NCBI RefSeq assembly: GCF_046097105.1
Contig: NZ_CP175562.1
Coordinates: forward strand, 1,798,001 to 1,862,000
Reading direction: 5' to 3'
DNA length: 64,000 nucleotides
From: Natroniella sp046097105
GTDB lineage: Bacteria; Bacillota; Halanaerobiia; Halobacteroidales; Halobacteroidaceae
Positions 44,305-52,899 of the stretch are shown piece by piece. Within the stretch, counting starts at the first letter, position 1, and each line of letters opens with the position of its first letter. Both the position numbers and the translations under genes were made by a program. A model generated the notes under the pieces. That model had not been told where the DNA came from. It saw only the letters and a program-made list of their open reading frames with translations, and searched no databases.

Positions 44305-44952
44305 TTATATCTCCCAGAATTTAAGCACTTGCTGGGCCAACTCTTCCCAATTCTTAGCACTTGTATTCAGTACCAAACTGACTAAATTACTCTGCTGAGC
44401 TAATTTTAGCTTCCGTTGTTGTCGCTGATAATAATGCTCAACAATCTCCTCTACTGTCGAACCAAACCGAGAAATATAACTTCTCCATCTACTTCCTCGG
44501 CTAACAACAATTCGCTCAACCATCACTTCCTTGTTCATAGTCAATAAGACTAACTTTGTCTTTAAATCTGCTAAGCGATCATCTATCTGTATTAACTCTC
44601 CCCAGTTTAGGTGATCAAAATAAGTAGCATGAGTTAAATGAAACCTCTCCAATAAAAAAGCATAACAGTGCTCTTGTTCTGCACCCTGCCATCCTCTCTG
44701 GTGATAATATTTTTGATAACGCTCTAAAGGGGTTAAAATATCATTTAATAGATTTAAATTATCCTCTTTAGTAATTTGTCCTTGATTATGTTTAGCTTCT
44801 AACACCCGCTGCGTTAAGTCTTCACCATAAACTAACAAGGGCATAAAATCACGCTCTAAAACCTGTTCGTTCCGCAAAAGATGCTCAATTATTGTTGTTT
44901 TTCCCGTAGCTGGTACCCCTTCAATGACAATACCTTTCACTTGAGCCGACAC
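44305..44952 (-). CDS. P-loop NTPase, small-molecule or nucleotide kinase-like
   Basis: 215 aa. Walker A GVPATGKTTI lies at about 12-21; a late Arg-rich segment (ERIVVSRGSRWRSYISRFG, about 146-165) resembles the lid of thymidylate or deoxynucleoside kinases. I do not recognise the exact family, and the substrate is unknown. GTG 44952 has AAGGGAGTG 5-7 bases upstream. It lies inside the tetrapyrrole cluster but is flanked by palindromic repeats, so it may be a separate insertion. Confidence 0.7.
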   Translation of the reverse strand: MSAQVKGIVIEGVPATGKTTIIEHLLRNEQVLERDFMPLLVYGEDLTQRVLEAKHNQGQITKEDNLNLLNDILTPLERYQKYYHQRGWQGAEQEHCYAFLLERFHLTHATYFDHLNWGELIQIDDRLADLKTKLVLLTMNKEVMVERIVVSRGSRWRSYISRFGSTVEEIVEHYYQRQQRKLKLAQQSNLVSLVLNTSAKNWEELAQQVLKFWEI

Positions 44953-44965
44953 AATGACACTCCCT

Positions 44966-45069
44966 TATAGTGTACAATGTACAGTTTACAATTTATAATT
45001 AAAGAGCAACTCTTTAAAGCTAAAAATACTTAAATATTTTTAATTGTCCATTGTACATTCTCTTAATTA
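44966..45069. repeat. TGTACAATG-type palindrome
   Basis: Left TAGTGTACAATGTACAG and right TTGTCCATTGTACATTCTC pair imperfectly; AAAGAGCAACTCTTT and AAATACTTAAATATTT sit in the centre. Same outer arms as at 44130-44300. No gene. Confidence 0.55.
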
Positions 45070-46584
45070 TTAATTGTTTTTATAATATCCTTTAACCGCT
45101 GCTAACAACCCCTCAACCGTATATTCATCAGCCACTACTGCTATCTCTAACTCATAATCCCGTACCGTTTGGGCAGTAATCGGGCCAATACAGGCAAGCT
45201 CTATATCTGCCAATAAACGCTGGTATTCATCACCCAATTGCTCAATGAAATTATGTACAGTCGATGAACTTGTAAAGGTTACCATATCAACTCGGCTTTC
45301 TTCTAATTCAGTTATTAAATCTTGACTTCCTACCCCTTTAATCGTCTGATAAGCCGTTACATCATCGACCTTAGCCCCATTATTCTCTAATTCGTGAGCC
45401 AACAGCTCTCGTGCAATATCAGCACGTGGTAGTAAGAACTTCTGTCCTGTCAAATCCTCTTCAACAAACCCTTCTAGGATAGATTCGATTACATAATCAT
45501 CTGGAATATAATCGACCTGTAAGCCATAATCATTCAACTTAGCAGCAGTCTTAGGGCCAATAGCACAGAGCTTAACCCCTGCCAAAGCTCTCACATCTAA
45601 CCCTAACTCAAATAGTCGATTGATAAAATACTTAACTCCATTAATACTAGTAAAGATAATCCAATCATAATCACCTACCTGCTCTAACTTTTGATCCAAC
45701 TCTTGATAACTTTCAGGTGGAACAATCTTAATTGCTGGTGCCTCAATTACTTTAGCACCATCTCGAGCTAAAGCTTTAGAAAAACTAGTCGCCTGCTTTT
45801 TAGGTCTAGTAACTACAATTCGTTTAGAGAATAAAGCTTTCGTTTCAAACCAATTTAACTTCTCTCTTAAATTAATTACCTCTCCAATAACTATAATAGC
45901 TGGTGGCTTAAGATTATTTTTCTCAACTTTAGTAACTATCGTCTCTAAAGTGCCAACCAATGTCTCTTGTTCCGGTCTAGTCCCCCATCTAACCAACGCA
46001 ACAGGAGTTTCACGATTACAACCTGCCTCCATTAACCTTTTAGTAATCTTAGCTAAATTACCAACCCCCATCAAAAAGACCAATGTTCCCATTGCATTAG
46101 CCAATTGATCCCAATTAAGGTTAGATTCATCTTTAGTTGGATCTTCATGACCAGTCACAAATCCAACAGAAGAGTTAAAATCACGATGAGTCAAAGGAAT
46201 TCCTGCATAAGCAGCTACTGAAATAGGAGAAGTAATCCCTGGAACAACCTCAAACTCAATTCCTTTACCTAACAACACTTCTGCTTCTTCTCCACCACGA
46301 CCAAAAACAAACGGGTCGCCACCTTTTAATCTAGCCACTATATTCCCTGCTTGAGCTTGCTCAACCAATAATTGATTAATCTCATCTTGGGTTCGATAAT
46401 GATTGCTAGCCTTTTTTCCTACATAAAATAACTCTACACCTTCACGAGCATAATCTAGTAATCTGGGATTGGCTAGCCTATCATATAAAATCACATCAGC
46501 CTCTTTAATAATATTTAAACCCTTAACTGTAATTAAGCCTTCATCTCCTGGGCCAGCCCCGATTAAATAAACTTTACCTACCAT
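45070..46584 (-). CDS. Uroporphyrinogen-III C-methyltransferase / uroporphyrinogen-III synthase fusion
   Basis: 504 aa CobA-HemD fusion. The N-terminal SAM methyltransferase (1-245) has VYLIGAGPGDEGLIT, RLKGGDPFVFGRGGEEAE and GIPLTHRD. HemD (about 255-504) closes the tetrapyrrole ring (VVTRPKKQATSFSKAL, DWIIFTSINGVKYF). Such fusions are common in clostridia. The start overlaps the hemC stop by 11 bases; ATG 46584 has AAGGAG 9 bases upstream. It makes precorrin-2 from hydroxymethylbilane. Confidence 0.96.
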   Translation of the reverse strand: MVGKVYLIGAGPGDEGLITVKGLNIIKEADVILYDRLANPRLLDYAREGVELFYVGKKASNHYRTQDEINQLLVEQAQAGNIVARLKGGDPFVFGRGGEEAEVLLGKGIEFEVVPGITSPISVAAYAGIPLTHRDFNSSVGFVTGHEDPTKDESNLNWDQLANAMGTLVFLMGVGNLAKITKRLMEAGCNRETPVALVRWGTRPEQETLVGTLETIVTKVEKNNLKPPAIIVIGEVINLREKLNWFETKALFSKRIVVTRPKKQATSFSKALARDGAKVIEAPAIKIVPPESYQELDQKLEQVGDYDWIIFTSINGVKYFINRLFELGLDVRALAGVKLCAIGPKTAAKLNDYGLQVDYIPDDYVIESILEGFVEEDLTGQKFLLPRADIARELLAHELENNGAKVDDVTAYQTIKGVGSQDLITELEESRVDMVTFTSSSTVHNFIEQLGDEYQRLLADIELACIGPITAQTVRDYELEIAVVADEYTVEGLLAAVKGYYKNN

Positions 46585-47521
46585 TAACACTTACTCCTTC
46601 CTGCTTTTGAACCTGCTCTAAAATATCTCCTGCCCCTTGCTCTAATAGTTTTTTGGCTAACTTAACTCCTAATTCTACTGCTTCCTCTCGCAAACCCACC
46701 ACTTCTTCTTTAAATACCTTACTACCATCCAATTTTGCTACTATCCCTTCAACTACCAACTGATCATCTTCAACCTGAGCATAAGCTCCAATTGGCACCT
46801 TACAATCCCCTTCCAAATACTCTAAAAAACTCCGTTCAGCTTTAACGGCATCTACAGTCGCTTGATGATTAATCTCTGTAACTATATCCTTAATCTGTTG
46901 GTCATTGGCCCTAACTTCAATCGCCAAAGCACCTTGTCCTACTGCTGGAATCGAAATCTCATCACTCAAACAAGAACTGATCTTATCCTCCCAACCCATT
47001 CTCTCCAAGCCTGCTGCCGCTAAGATAATTCCATCTAAATCTTGACTCTCTAACTTCTTCAACCGAGTATCTATATTACCTCTAATTGGAACAATCTCTA
47101 AATCAGAGCGATAATTCAATAGCTGGGCTCTTCTACGCAAGCTCCCTGTTCCTATCTTAGCCCCTTCAGGAAGGTGGTCTATATCCAGATCATCCTTACT
47201 TATTAATGCATCCAAAGGATTGGCCCGCTCAGGAATTGATAAAATTTCAAGCTCATTAGGTAATTCTGCTGGCATATCCTTTAAGCTATGAATTGCTAAA
47301 TCAATCTCCCCATTCAATAACGCTATCTCTATCTCTTTAATAAATAGACCTTTTCCACCAATTTCAGCTAAAGGCTTATCTAAAATTCGATCCCCTTTAG
47401 TAGTGATTTTTTTTAGCTTGAACTGATAGTCAGGAAACTTTTGCTGTAATTGATCAGCCATTAACTGCGATTGGGCTACTGCCAACTGACTCTTCCTTGT
47501 TCCAATAATAATCTGTTCCAT
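46574..47521 (-). CDS. hemC: Hydroxymethylbilane synthase
   Basis: 315 aa. Polymerises four porphobilinogens. GTRKSQLAVAQSQL at the N-terminus, GTGSLRRRAQLL, and the cofactor Cys in YLEGDCKVPIGAY near 240. AAGGAGGTAATT precedes the ATG. A 156-base AT-rich gap without a gene separates it from the precorrin-2 dehydrogenase gene. Confidence 0.97.
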   Translation of the reverse strand: MEQIIIGTRKSQLAVAQSQLMADQLQQKFPDYQFKLKKITTKGDRILDKPLAEIGGKGLFIKEIEIALLNGEIDLAIHSLKDMPAELPNELEILSIPERANPLDALISKDDLDIDHLPEGAKIGTGSLRRRAQLLNYRSDLEIVPIRGNIDTRLKKLESQDLDGIILAAAGLERMGWEDKISSCLSDEISIPAVGQGALAIEVRANDQQIKDIVTEINHQATVDAVKAERSFLEYLEGDCKVPIGAYAQVEDDQLVVEGIVAKLDGSKVFKEEVVGLREEAVELGVKLAKKLLEQGAGDILEQVQKQEGVSVNGR

Positions 47522-47677
47522 AATTACCTCCTTGCATTCATTGCTTTATAATTTACAACTTTAAAAATCATAAAAAAACTAATTAACTCTTTATTAAGCT
47601 CTACTTATATTATAGTATTTATTAGTGTTAGAAAAAATAATTTATGTAACATTATTGATATATAGCTATTTTGTAAT

Positions 47678-48331
47678 TTAAATCAACTTCAGCTCCGCCA
47701 CTACCTGTTCAGGCAAAATCCGTTTAACCTCTTCAATCACTGCTAAACGATCAATCCCTAGTTGCTCGATCAATTCTAAGTTAGCTAACTTTCTAAAAAT
47801 TTGACGCCTCTTCTCTTCCTGGTCTATCTTATCAATTACTATTGGTCTAATCTCAGCTAATAGCTGCAAGAAAAAATTAAACTCCGTCCCAAACTCTTCT
47901 TCTAACTTCACTCTAAGCTGTCGAGATAATGCTGGTAAACTTCCACCCGTTGCAATCGTGATTAATAAATCTCCTCTCTTAACTACTGCAGGTAAAGTAC
48001 AAGTTGATAACTCTAGATTATCAATTACATTAACCAAAATCCTTTCCCTTTCAGCTAATTGAGCAATCTCTTGATTTAACCTACTTTGATCTGTAGCAGC
48101 AATCACTAAAAAAGAGCCCCCTAAATCGAGCTCTAAAAATTCTCGTTCTTTATAATTTATCTCTTCTTCTATAATCAATTCTTTTACAGGTTCAATTACC
48201 TGAGGACTAACCAATTCAATCTTAGCTTCAGTATTTACTAATCGCTTTAATTTACGAAAAGCAACCTTCCCTCCACCAACAACTAACACCTTCTTATCCT
48301 TCAACCTTAAATTAACTGGGTATAACTCCAT
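47678..48331 (-). CDS. Precorrin-2 dehydrogenase (siroheme synthase N-terminal type)
   Basis: 217 aa. Oxidises precorrin-2 to sirohydrochlorin with NAD+. Rossmann signature KKVLVVGGGKVAFRKLKRL; VIDNLELSTCTLPAVVKRGDL is characteristic. No methyltransferase domain is attached, as that is supplied by the CobA-HemD fusion. Whether it also chelates iron (Met8-like) is not clear. Confidence 0.93.
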   Translation of the reverse strand: MELYPVNLRLKDKKVLVVGGGKVAFRKLKRLVNTEAKIELVSPQVIEPVKELIIEEEINYKEREFLELDLGGSFLVIAATDQSRLNQEIAQLAERERILVNVIDNLELSTCTLPAVVKRGDLLITIATGGSLPALSRQLRVKLEEEFGTEFNFFLQLLAEIRPIVIDKIDQEEKRRQIFRKLANLELIEQLGIDRLAVIEEVKRILPEQVVAELKLI

Positions 48332-48361
48332 TAGCTCCTCTCCCTAAATAAATCTTATACG

Positions 48362-49618
48362 TTAAAACTTAAACAACTCTTTAATCACTTTTAACTTTTG
48401 TGAACTACCCTCACTATTAGCCAACTGCTTGACGCCTAATGTGGGAGTGTGTAGTAATTTATTAATCAATCGACTGCTCAACTCTTCAACTATATCTTCG
48501 TGATTCTGCTTAGAATTTGCTAATCTTTGTAATGCCCAATCTAGTTCTTGCTCCTTAATACGATTGGCCCTTTGTCTCATCTCTTTAATCACTGGTACAA
48601 CTTGGCGATAGTTTAACCATTTTTCAAAACCTTCTTTTTCTTCAGCTATAATTTCTTCAACTTGATCTATTTCTCCCCTTCTTTCTTCTAGGTTTTGATT
48701 GACTACCGCCTCTAAATCATCAATATCATACAGATAAACTTCATCTAATTCAGCAATTTGTGGTTCTATATCTCTTGGAACAGCAATATCAATCAAAAAA
48801 AGAGGACGATTCCTATTAATCATAACCTCTTTTATATCTTCATAATGAAGTACATAGTGTGGAGCAGCCGTTGAGGCAATAATAATATCAACATCCTCAA
48901 TCCAATTCTCTAACTTCTCCCAATGGATAACTTCTCCTGAAAATTGTTCAGCTAATCTTCTTCCATTTTCGTATGTTCTATTAGAAACCATCACTCCTTT
49001 AACTCCATGAGCAACTAGATTTTTCAAAGTCAATTCACTCATCTTTCCTGCACCTAAAATCAATACTTTCTCCCCCGATAAAGAACCAAATACCTGCCGG
49101 GCCAACTCCACAGCTACATAGCTGATTGAAGCTGCATTTTCATCAATTTTAGTCTCTCCGCGAGCCTTTTTAGCGACTTTAAAGCTTTCCGTAAACAGCT
49201 TATGTAAATAAGTATTAATTGCTCCTATCTTCTGAGCTCTCTTAAAGGCTCTTTTAACTTGGCCCAAAATCTGAGTTTCCCCTATTATCAAAGAATCCAA
49301 TCCACTAGTAACTCGAAATAAATGTTCAACTGCTTCTAAATTATGATAAGAATATAAATATCCTTGTAACTTCTTAACCTTTAAATTAGAAAACTCCCTA
49401 AATAATTCCAAAGTGAATTTGTTAGCTGAATAATCATTCTCAGCTAACAAATAAATTTCCGTACGATTACAGGTCGATAAAACAGCTCCTTCTTTCACAT
49501 CAGATGATGTAGAAATTTTATCCAAAATCACCTCCTGCTGCCGCTTAGTCAAAGATAGCTCTTCCCTAACTTCTAAAGAAGCTGTTTTATGATTTAATCC
49601 AACAACTACTAACTCCAC
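48362..49618 (-). CDS. hemA: Glutamyl-tRNA reductase
   Basis: 418 aa. First step of C5-pathway tetrapyrrole synthesis. GLNHKTASLEVRE, catalytic Cys in STCNRTEIY near 50, NADP motif LILGAGKMSELTL, and ISYVAVELA. GTG 49618 has GAGAGG 7 bases upstream; ATG 49636 overlaps that site. First gene of the hem operon with a promoter upstream. Confidence 0.96.
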   Translation of the reverse strand: MELVVVGLNHKTASLEVREELSLTKRQQEVILDKISTSSDVKEGAVLSTCNRTEIYLLAENDYSANKFTLELFREFSNLKVKKLQGYLYSYHNLEAVEHLFRVTSGLDSLIIGETQILGQVKRAFKRAQKIGAINTYLHKLFTESFKVAKKARGETKIDENAASISYVAVELARQVFGSLSGEKVLILGAGKMSELTLKNLVAHGVKGVMVSNRTYENGRRLAEQFSGEVIHWEKLENWIEDVDIIIASTAAPHYVLHYEDIKEVMINRNRPLFLIDIAVPRDIEPQIAELDEVYLYDIDDLEAVVNQNLEERRGEIDQVEEIIAEEKEGFEKWLNYRQVVPVIKEMRQRANRIKEQELDWALQRLANSKQNHEDIVEELSSRLINKLLHTPTLGVKQLANSEGSSQKLKVIKELFKF

Positions 49619-49750
49619 AGTTGATCCTCTCCTCATAAATTATAACCCTTTAACACCATTTAAATCTATAATTAAATTAAACCAATTATAAAAAACAGAA
49701 TTTTAAGATTAATCTGATTAAACATCATCTCTAAATCCAAATCTTGTCTT

Positions 49751-49779
49751 ATTATATCAAAAAAAACTACAACTGTCTA
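49751..49779 (-). promoter_or_regulatory. Candidate hem operon promoter
   Basis: TAGACA at 49779-49774 and a perfect TATAAT at 49756-49751 with 17 bases between. The ~125-base leader to hemA shows no riboswitch I can recognise. Confidence 0.6.
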
Positions 49780-49820
49780 TAATTTACCCAACCTTCGAAG
49801 ATTTAATTAAACCATAAAAA

Positions 49821-49850
49821 TAAGAGGAATCAGTCAACTGACCCCTCTTA
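49821..49850. terminator. rnf operon terminator
   Basis: Stem TAAGAGG..TCAGT / ACTGA..CCTCTTA with T runs on both sides, 40 bases after rnfB and before the hem promoter. Confidence 0.8.
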
Positions 49851-49889
49851 TTTTTAACCAATTTTCAATTGTAATCTTCATTTTATTTA

Positions 49890-50693
49890 CTAAAAAGAGA
49901 CTTCTACAAAAGCGTCAGTTGGGCATTTTTTAACACATACTCCACAACCAATACATTCTTCTGTATCAACTACTGGTAAATTATCCTCCATCTCAATCGC
50001 ATCAACAGGACATTTTTTAGCACAAATTGTACAACCAAAACATCCTTTTTCACAAGCATTCTTAACTTCTTTTCCTTTTAAAACTGATTTACATCTAGTA
50101 ACAACATCTTCCGCACTACTTACTAGCTCAATCACATTTTGTGGACACTCTGTAACACAGACTCCACATTCAACACATTTATCAGGATCAATTTCTGGCA
50201 ACCCATTTTCATTCATTACAATTGCATCAAAATCACATACAACAGCACAATCACCAAACCCTAAACAACCGTATTCACAAGACTTAAAGTTATCTATCAT
50301 ACTAGCCATCTGACAACTTGGTACTCCTTGATAGTCAGCCTTATTAAAGGTTTCTTGATTTCCACCTTGGCATAAAACCTCAGCAACTTGTCTTTCAGTT
50401 GAACAAGCAGGAGCAACCCCCATGATGTCAGCAATATTTTCAATCAATTCTTCTCCTCCAACAGGACAACAATCAATTCCTTCCTTTTCAGCAGCTACTG
50501 CTTCTGCATAGCCAGAACAGCCTGCAAAGCCACAGGCACCACAGTTAGCTCCAGGTAAAACTTCATCAATTGCTACCTTCTTTGGGTCTTCTTCTACTGC
50601 AAATTTAACCGATGCATAAGCTAAACCAGTTCCAAATAATAATCCTAAAACTCCTAGTCCTAAAGCTGCATTTACAAAATAACTAATTTCCAT
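49890..50693 (-). CDS. rnfB: Rnf complex subunit B (ferredoxin-type)
   Basis: 267 aa. Electron entry subunit of the ferredoxin:NAD+ oxidoreductase. One N-terminal TM helix, a 4Fe-4S domain (GANCGACGFAGCSGYAEAV), then several ferredoxin-type clusters (CVECGVCVTECP, CTICAKKCPVDA, CIGCGVCVKKCP). The C-terminus ends shortly after the last cluster, without a long extension. Last gene of rnfCDGEAB. Confidence 0.96.
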   Translation of the reverse strand: MEISYFVNAALGLGVLGLLFGTGLAYASVKFAVEEDPKKVAIDEVLPGANCGACGFAGCSGYAEAVAAEKEGIDCCPVGGEELIENIADIMGVAPACSTERQVAEVLCQGGNQETFNKADYQGVPSCQMASMIDNFKSCEYGCLGFGDCAVVCDFDAIVMNENGLPEIDPDKCVECGVCVTECPQNVIELVSSAEDVVTRCKSVLKGKEVKNACEKGCFGCTICAKKCPVDAIEMEDNLPVVDTEECIGCGVCVKKCPTDAFVEVSF

Positions 50694-50711
50694 TCTATTT
50701 CACCTCCTAAT

Positions 50712-51281
50712 TTACATAGCAATCCCAGCAAAAGCCATAGCCATCATTCCAGCTACTACTAAAGTAATTGGTGCTCCTTTGAGTGGTTCAGGAACATTAG
50801 CAAATTCTAATCGTTCTCTTATTCCAGCCATCAATACAATTGCTACCGTAAAACCAACCCCTGCACCTAAACCAAAGACTGCACTTTCAATAAAAGTATA
50901 CCCTTCCATTGAAATCATGATTGCCAAACCTAAGATGGCACAATTAGTTGTAATTAGTGGTAAAAAGATCCCCAAGGCTTTATATAATGGAGGACTAACC
51001 TTCTTAACAAATAGCTCTGTCAATTGAACAAAAGAAGATATTACTAAAATAAAAGCAATATATCTTAAATATTCAATTCCTAATGGAGCTAAGATAGCAG
51101 CATCAACAATCCAAGTTACAACTGCCGACGTAGTCATTACAAAAGTAGTCGCTAACCCCATACTAAAAGCGGTTGGAACCTCTTTCGAAACTCCTAAAAA
51201 AGGACAGATTCCTAAAAACTGCATTAAAACAAAGTTGTTTGTTATAGACGCAGCTACAAATAACAAGAATAAATCTCCCAT
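50712..51281 (-). CDS. rnfA: Rnf complex subunit A
   Basis: 189 aa membrane subunit, six TM helices, paralogue of RnfE. NFVLMQFLGICPFLGVSK and TTNCAILG carry the Cys residues that bind an intramembrane iron-sulfur cluster with RnfE. Confidence 0.96.
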   Translation of the reverse strand: MGDLFLLFVAASITNNFVLMQFLGICPFLGVSKEVPTAFSMGLATTFVMTTSAVVTWIVDAAILAPLGIEYLRYIAFILVISSFVQLTELFVKKVSPPLYKALGIFLPLITTNCAILGLAIMISMEGYTFIESAVFGLGAGVGFTVAIVLMAGIRERLEFANVPEPLKGAPITLVVAGMMAMAFAGIAM

Positions 51282-51305
51282 AATTTACCCTCCTTTTATC
51301 CAAAA

Positions 51306-51977
51306 TTAAGCTGTTTTTTGACCTTCTTCAGATGTTGCAGTAGTACCTCCAAGTAATCTCTTAATATCAAATGACTCACTCATAATCAAGTTAAAGAAAC
51401 CAACTAACAACCCTAAAGTAATAAAAGCTCCTGCCGGTAAAGTAATCACTGAAATCGGCTGATACCAATCACCCATAATCTGCATTGTCATTCCAGTTCC
51501 TCTAAATAGAGTTCCGAAACCAAAGATTTCTCGAATACCTCCTAAAACAGTTAATATCCAAGTAAAGCCAATACCCATTCCTAAAGCATCCGCTATAGCA
51601 CGTGGAATACTTACTTTAGAAGCAAAGGCTTCAGAACGATTCAAGATCAAACAGTTAACGATGATCAAAGGAATAAATAAAGCTATCTGTTCAGCAATTT
51701 CAGGAAAATAAGCCCGTGCTCCTAGATCAACTATCGTTACAAAAGTGGCTATTACAACAATAAAACTAGGAATTCTAACATCTCCTGGAATTATATTCTT
51801 CAATAAGGAGTTCACTATTCCTCCACCGAGCAATACAAAACTAGTTGCCAATCCCATAAATAAACCAGTCGTTGCCGTACTAGTAACAGCCAGTACAGGA
51901 CACATACCCAACAACATGACAAAAACAGGATTTTCTTGCCATAGACCTTTTAAAAAATCTTGGGTTTTTTCAGCCAT
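51306..51977 (-). CDS. rnfE: Rnf complex subunit E
   Basis: 223 aa membrane subunit, six TM helices. ENPVFVMLLGMCPVLAVTST and IIVNCLILNRSEAFA hold the conserved Cys. ATG 51977 has GGAGG 8 bases upstream; GTG 51992 lies inside rnfG. About one base separates it from the rnfG stop. Confidence 0.95.
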   Translation of the reverse strand: MAEKTQDFLKGLWQENPVFVMLLGMCPVLAVTSTATTGLFMGLATSFVLLGGGIVNSLLKNIIPGDVRIPSFIVVIATFVTIVDLGARAYFPEIAEQIALFIPLIIVNCLILNRSEAFASKVSIPRAIADALGMGIGFTWILTVLGGIREIFGFGTLFRGTGMTMQIMGDWYQPISVITLPAGAFITLGLLVGFFNLIMSESFDIKRLLGGTTATSEEGQKTA

Positions 51978-51978
51978 A

Positions 51979-52899
51979 TTACTCACCTCCACCGTAATTT
52001 TCTGCTATTTCAACTGCTTCTTCTATCGCTTCATAAACAGCATCACTAGAAACAGTTGCACCGGTTATCATATCTAGCTCCAATTCAGAAAAATTTACTC
52101 CATTAAATTGAGATTTAAAATCTTCTTCTTCTATTTTAGAGCCGATACCTGCTGTCTCTGAATGATCTATAATTTCTACTCCTATAACCTTTTCACTATC
52201 TAAATCAAGCCCAACTGCCACCTCAACATAACCATTATACCCTTCAGCTTTACCGTAAGAAACTAAACCAATAGCTTCTCCTAAAGCATCTAAAGCTTGA
52301 CTTATATTATCTTCAATCGACACAAATTCATCTACATCATCAAAGATAGCAACTCCAGGCTGAGCAGCATCTTCAGCTAAACCTAAAGATAATTTTGCAT
52401 TATCAATAGCTTCTTCTACTACCTGTTGTACAACCATACTAGAAATTGTCGCTCCAGTTATCATATCAACTTCTACTTCAGAAAATTCTACTCCTCTAAA
52501 TTGCTCTTTGAAATCTTCCTCTTCTATTCTAGAACCCAAACCTGGAGTTTCTGAATGATCTAAAATAGTTATATCTATTACTTTTTGCTCGTCCATATCT
52601 AATCCAACCATAACTTCAACCTCTCCTGCATACCCTTGAGATTGCTCTTTAATAGCTACCCCTACTTCTTCGCCTGTTTCATCTAAACCTCTATAAAATT
52701 TAACACCTTCTTCTTCTTTCTCTATAAATTCCACTGCATCCGGCATCACAGCTAAAATAGCTTCATTTGCCCTTCTTTCAGCCTGTTCAGCAATTACAGG
52801 AGCAGTAATTTCATTGACAAAAGTCAGAGTAATTGCTGATGCCATCGTAATAACAATTAAAACTAGAATTAGACGTAACTCTATTTTATCTTTAGCCAT
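51979..52899 (-). CDS. rnfG: Rnf complex subunit G with duplicated FMN-binding domain
   Basis: 306 aa; RnfG is usually about 180-210 aa. One N-terminal TM helix (about 9-28). Two FMN_bind domains follow: residues 89-152 and 220-283 align without gaps, with about 45 of 64 positions identical by eye. Each has a covalent-FMN motif DMITGAT (Thr151 and Thr282), the Dxx(S/T)GAT pattern used by ApbE flavin transferase. A normal RnfG has one. The ATG overlaps the rnfD stop by 8 bases, and rnfE follows immediately, so this is not a pseudogene or an assembly of two genes. Confidence 0.93.
   Translation of the reverse strand: MAKDKIELRLILVLIVITMASAITLTFVNEITAPVIAEQAERRANEAILAVMPDAVEFIEKEEEGVKFYRGLDETGEEVGVAIKEQSQGYAGEVEVMVGLDMDEQKVIDITILDHSETPGLGSRIEEEDFKEQFRGVEFSEVEVDMITGATISSMVVQQVVEEAIDNAKLSLGLAEDAAQPGVAIFDDVDEFVSIEDNISQALDALGEAIGLVSYGKAEGYNGYVEVAVGLDLDSEKVIGVEIIDHSETAGIGSKIEEEDFKSQFNGVNFSELELDMITGATVSSDAVYEAIEEAVEIAENYGGGE

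Noticed and set aside
47651..47678. Possible excision scar of the repeat family (ATTGATATATAGCTATTTTGTAAT)-like
   Set aside because: Only about 24 AT-rich bases resemble the two ends joined; too short to separate from chance.
49640..49745. Cobalamin riboswitch before hemA
   Set aside because: I looked for the conserved B12-box and did not find it.
51979..52899. rnfG as two fused genes or a frameshift artefact
   Set aside because: One continuous frame with a single TM helix and overlaps with rnfD and rnfE on both sides; an internal duplication explains it better.
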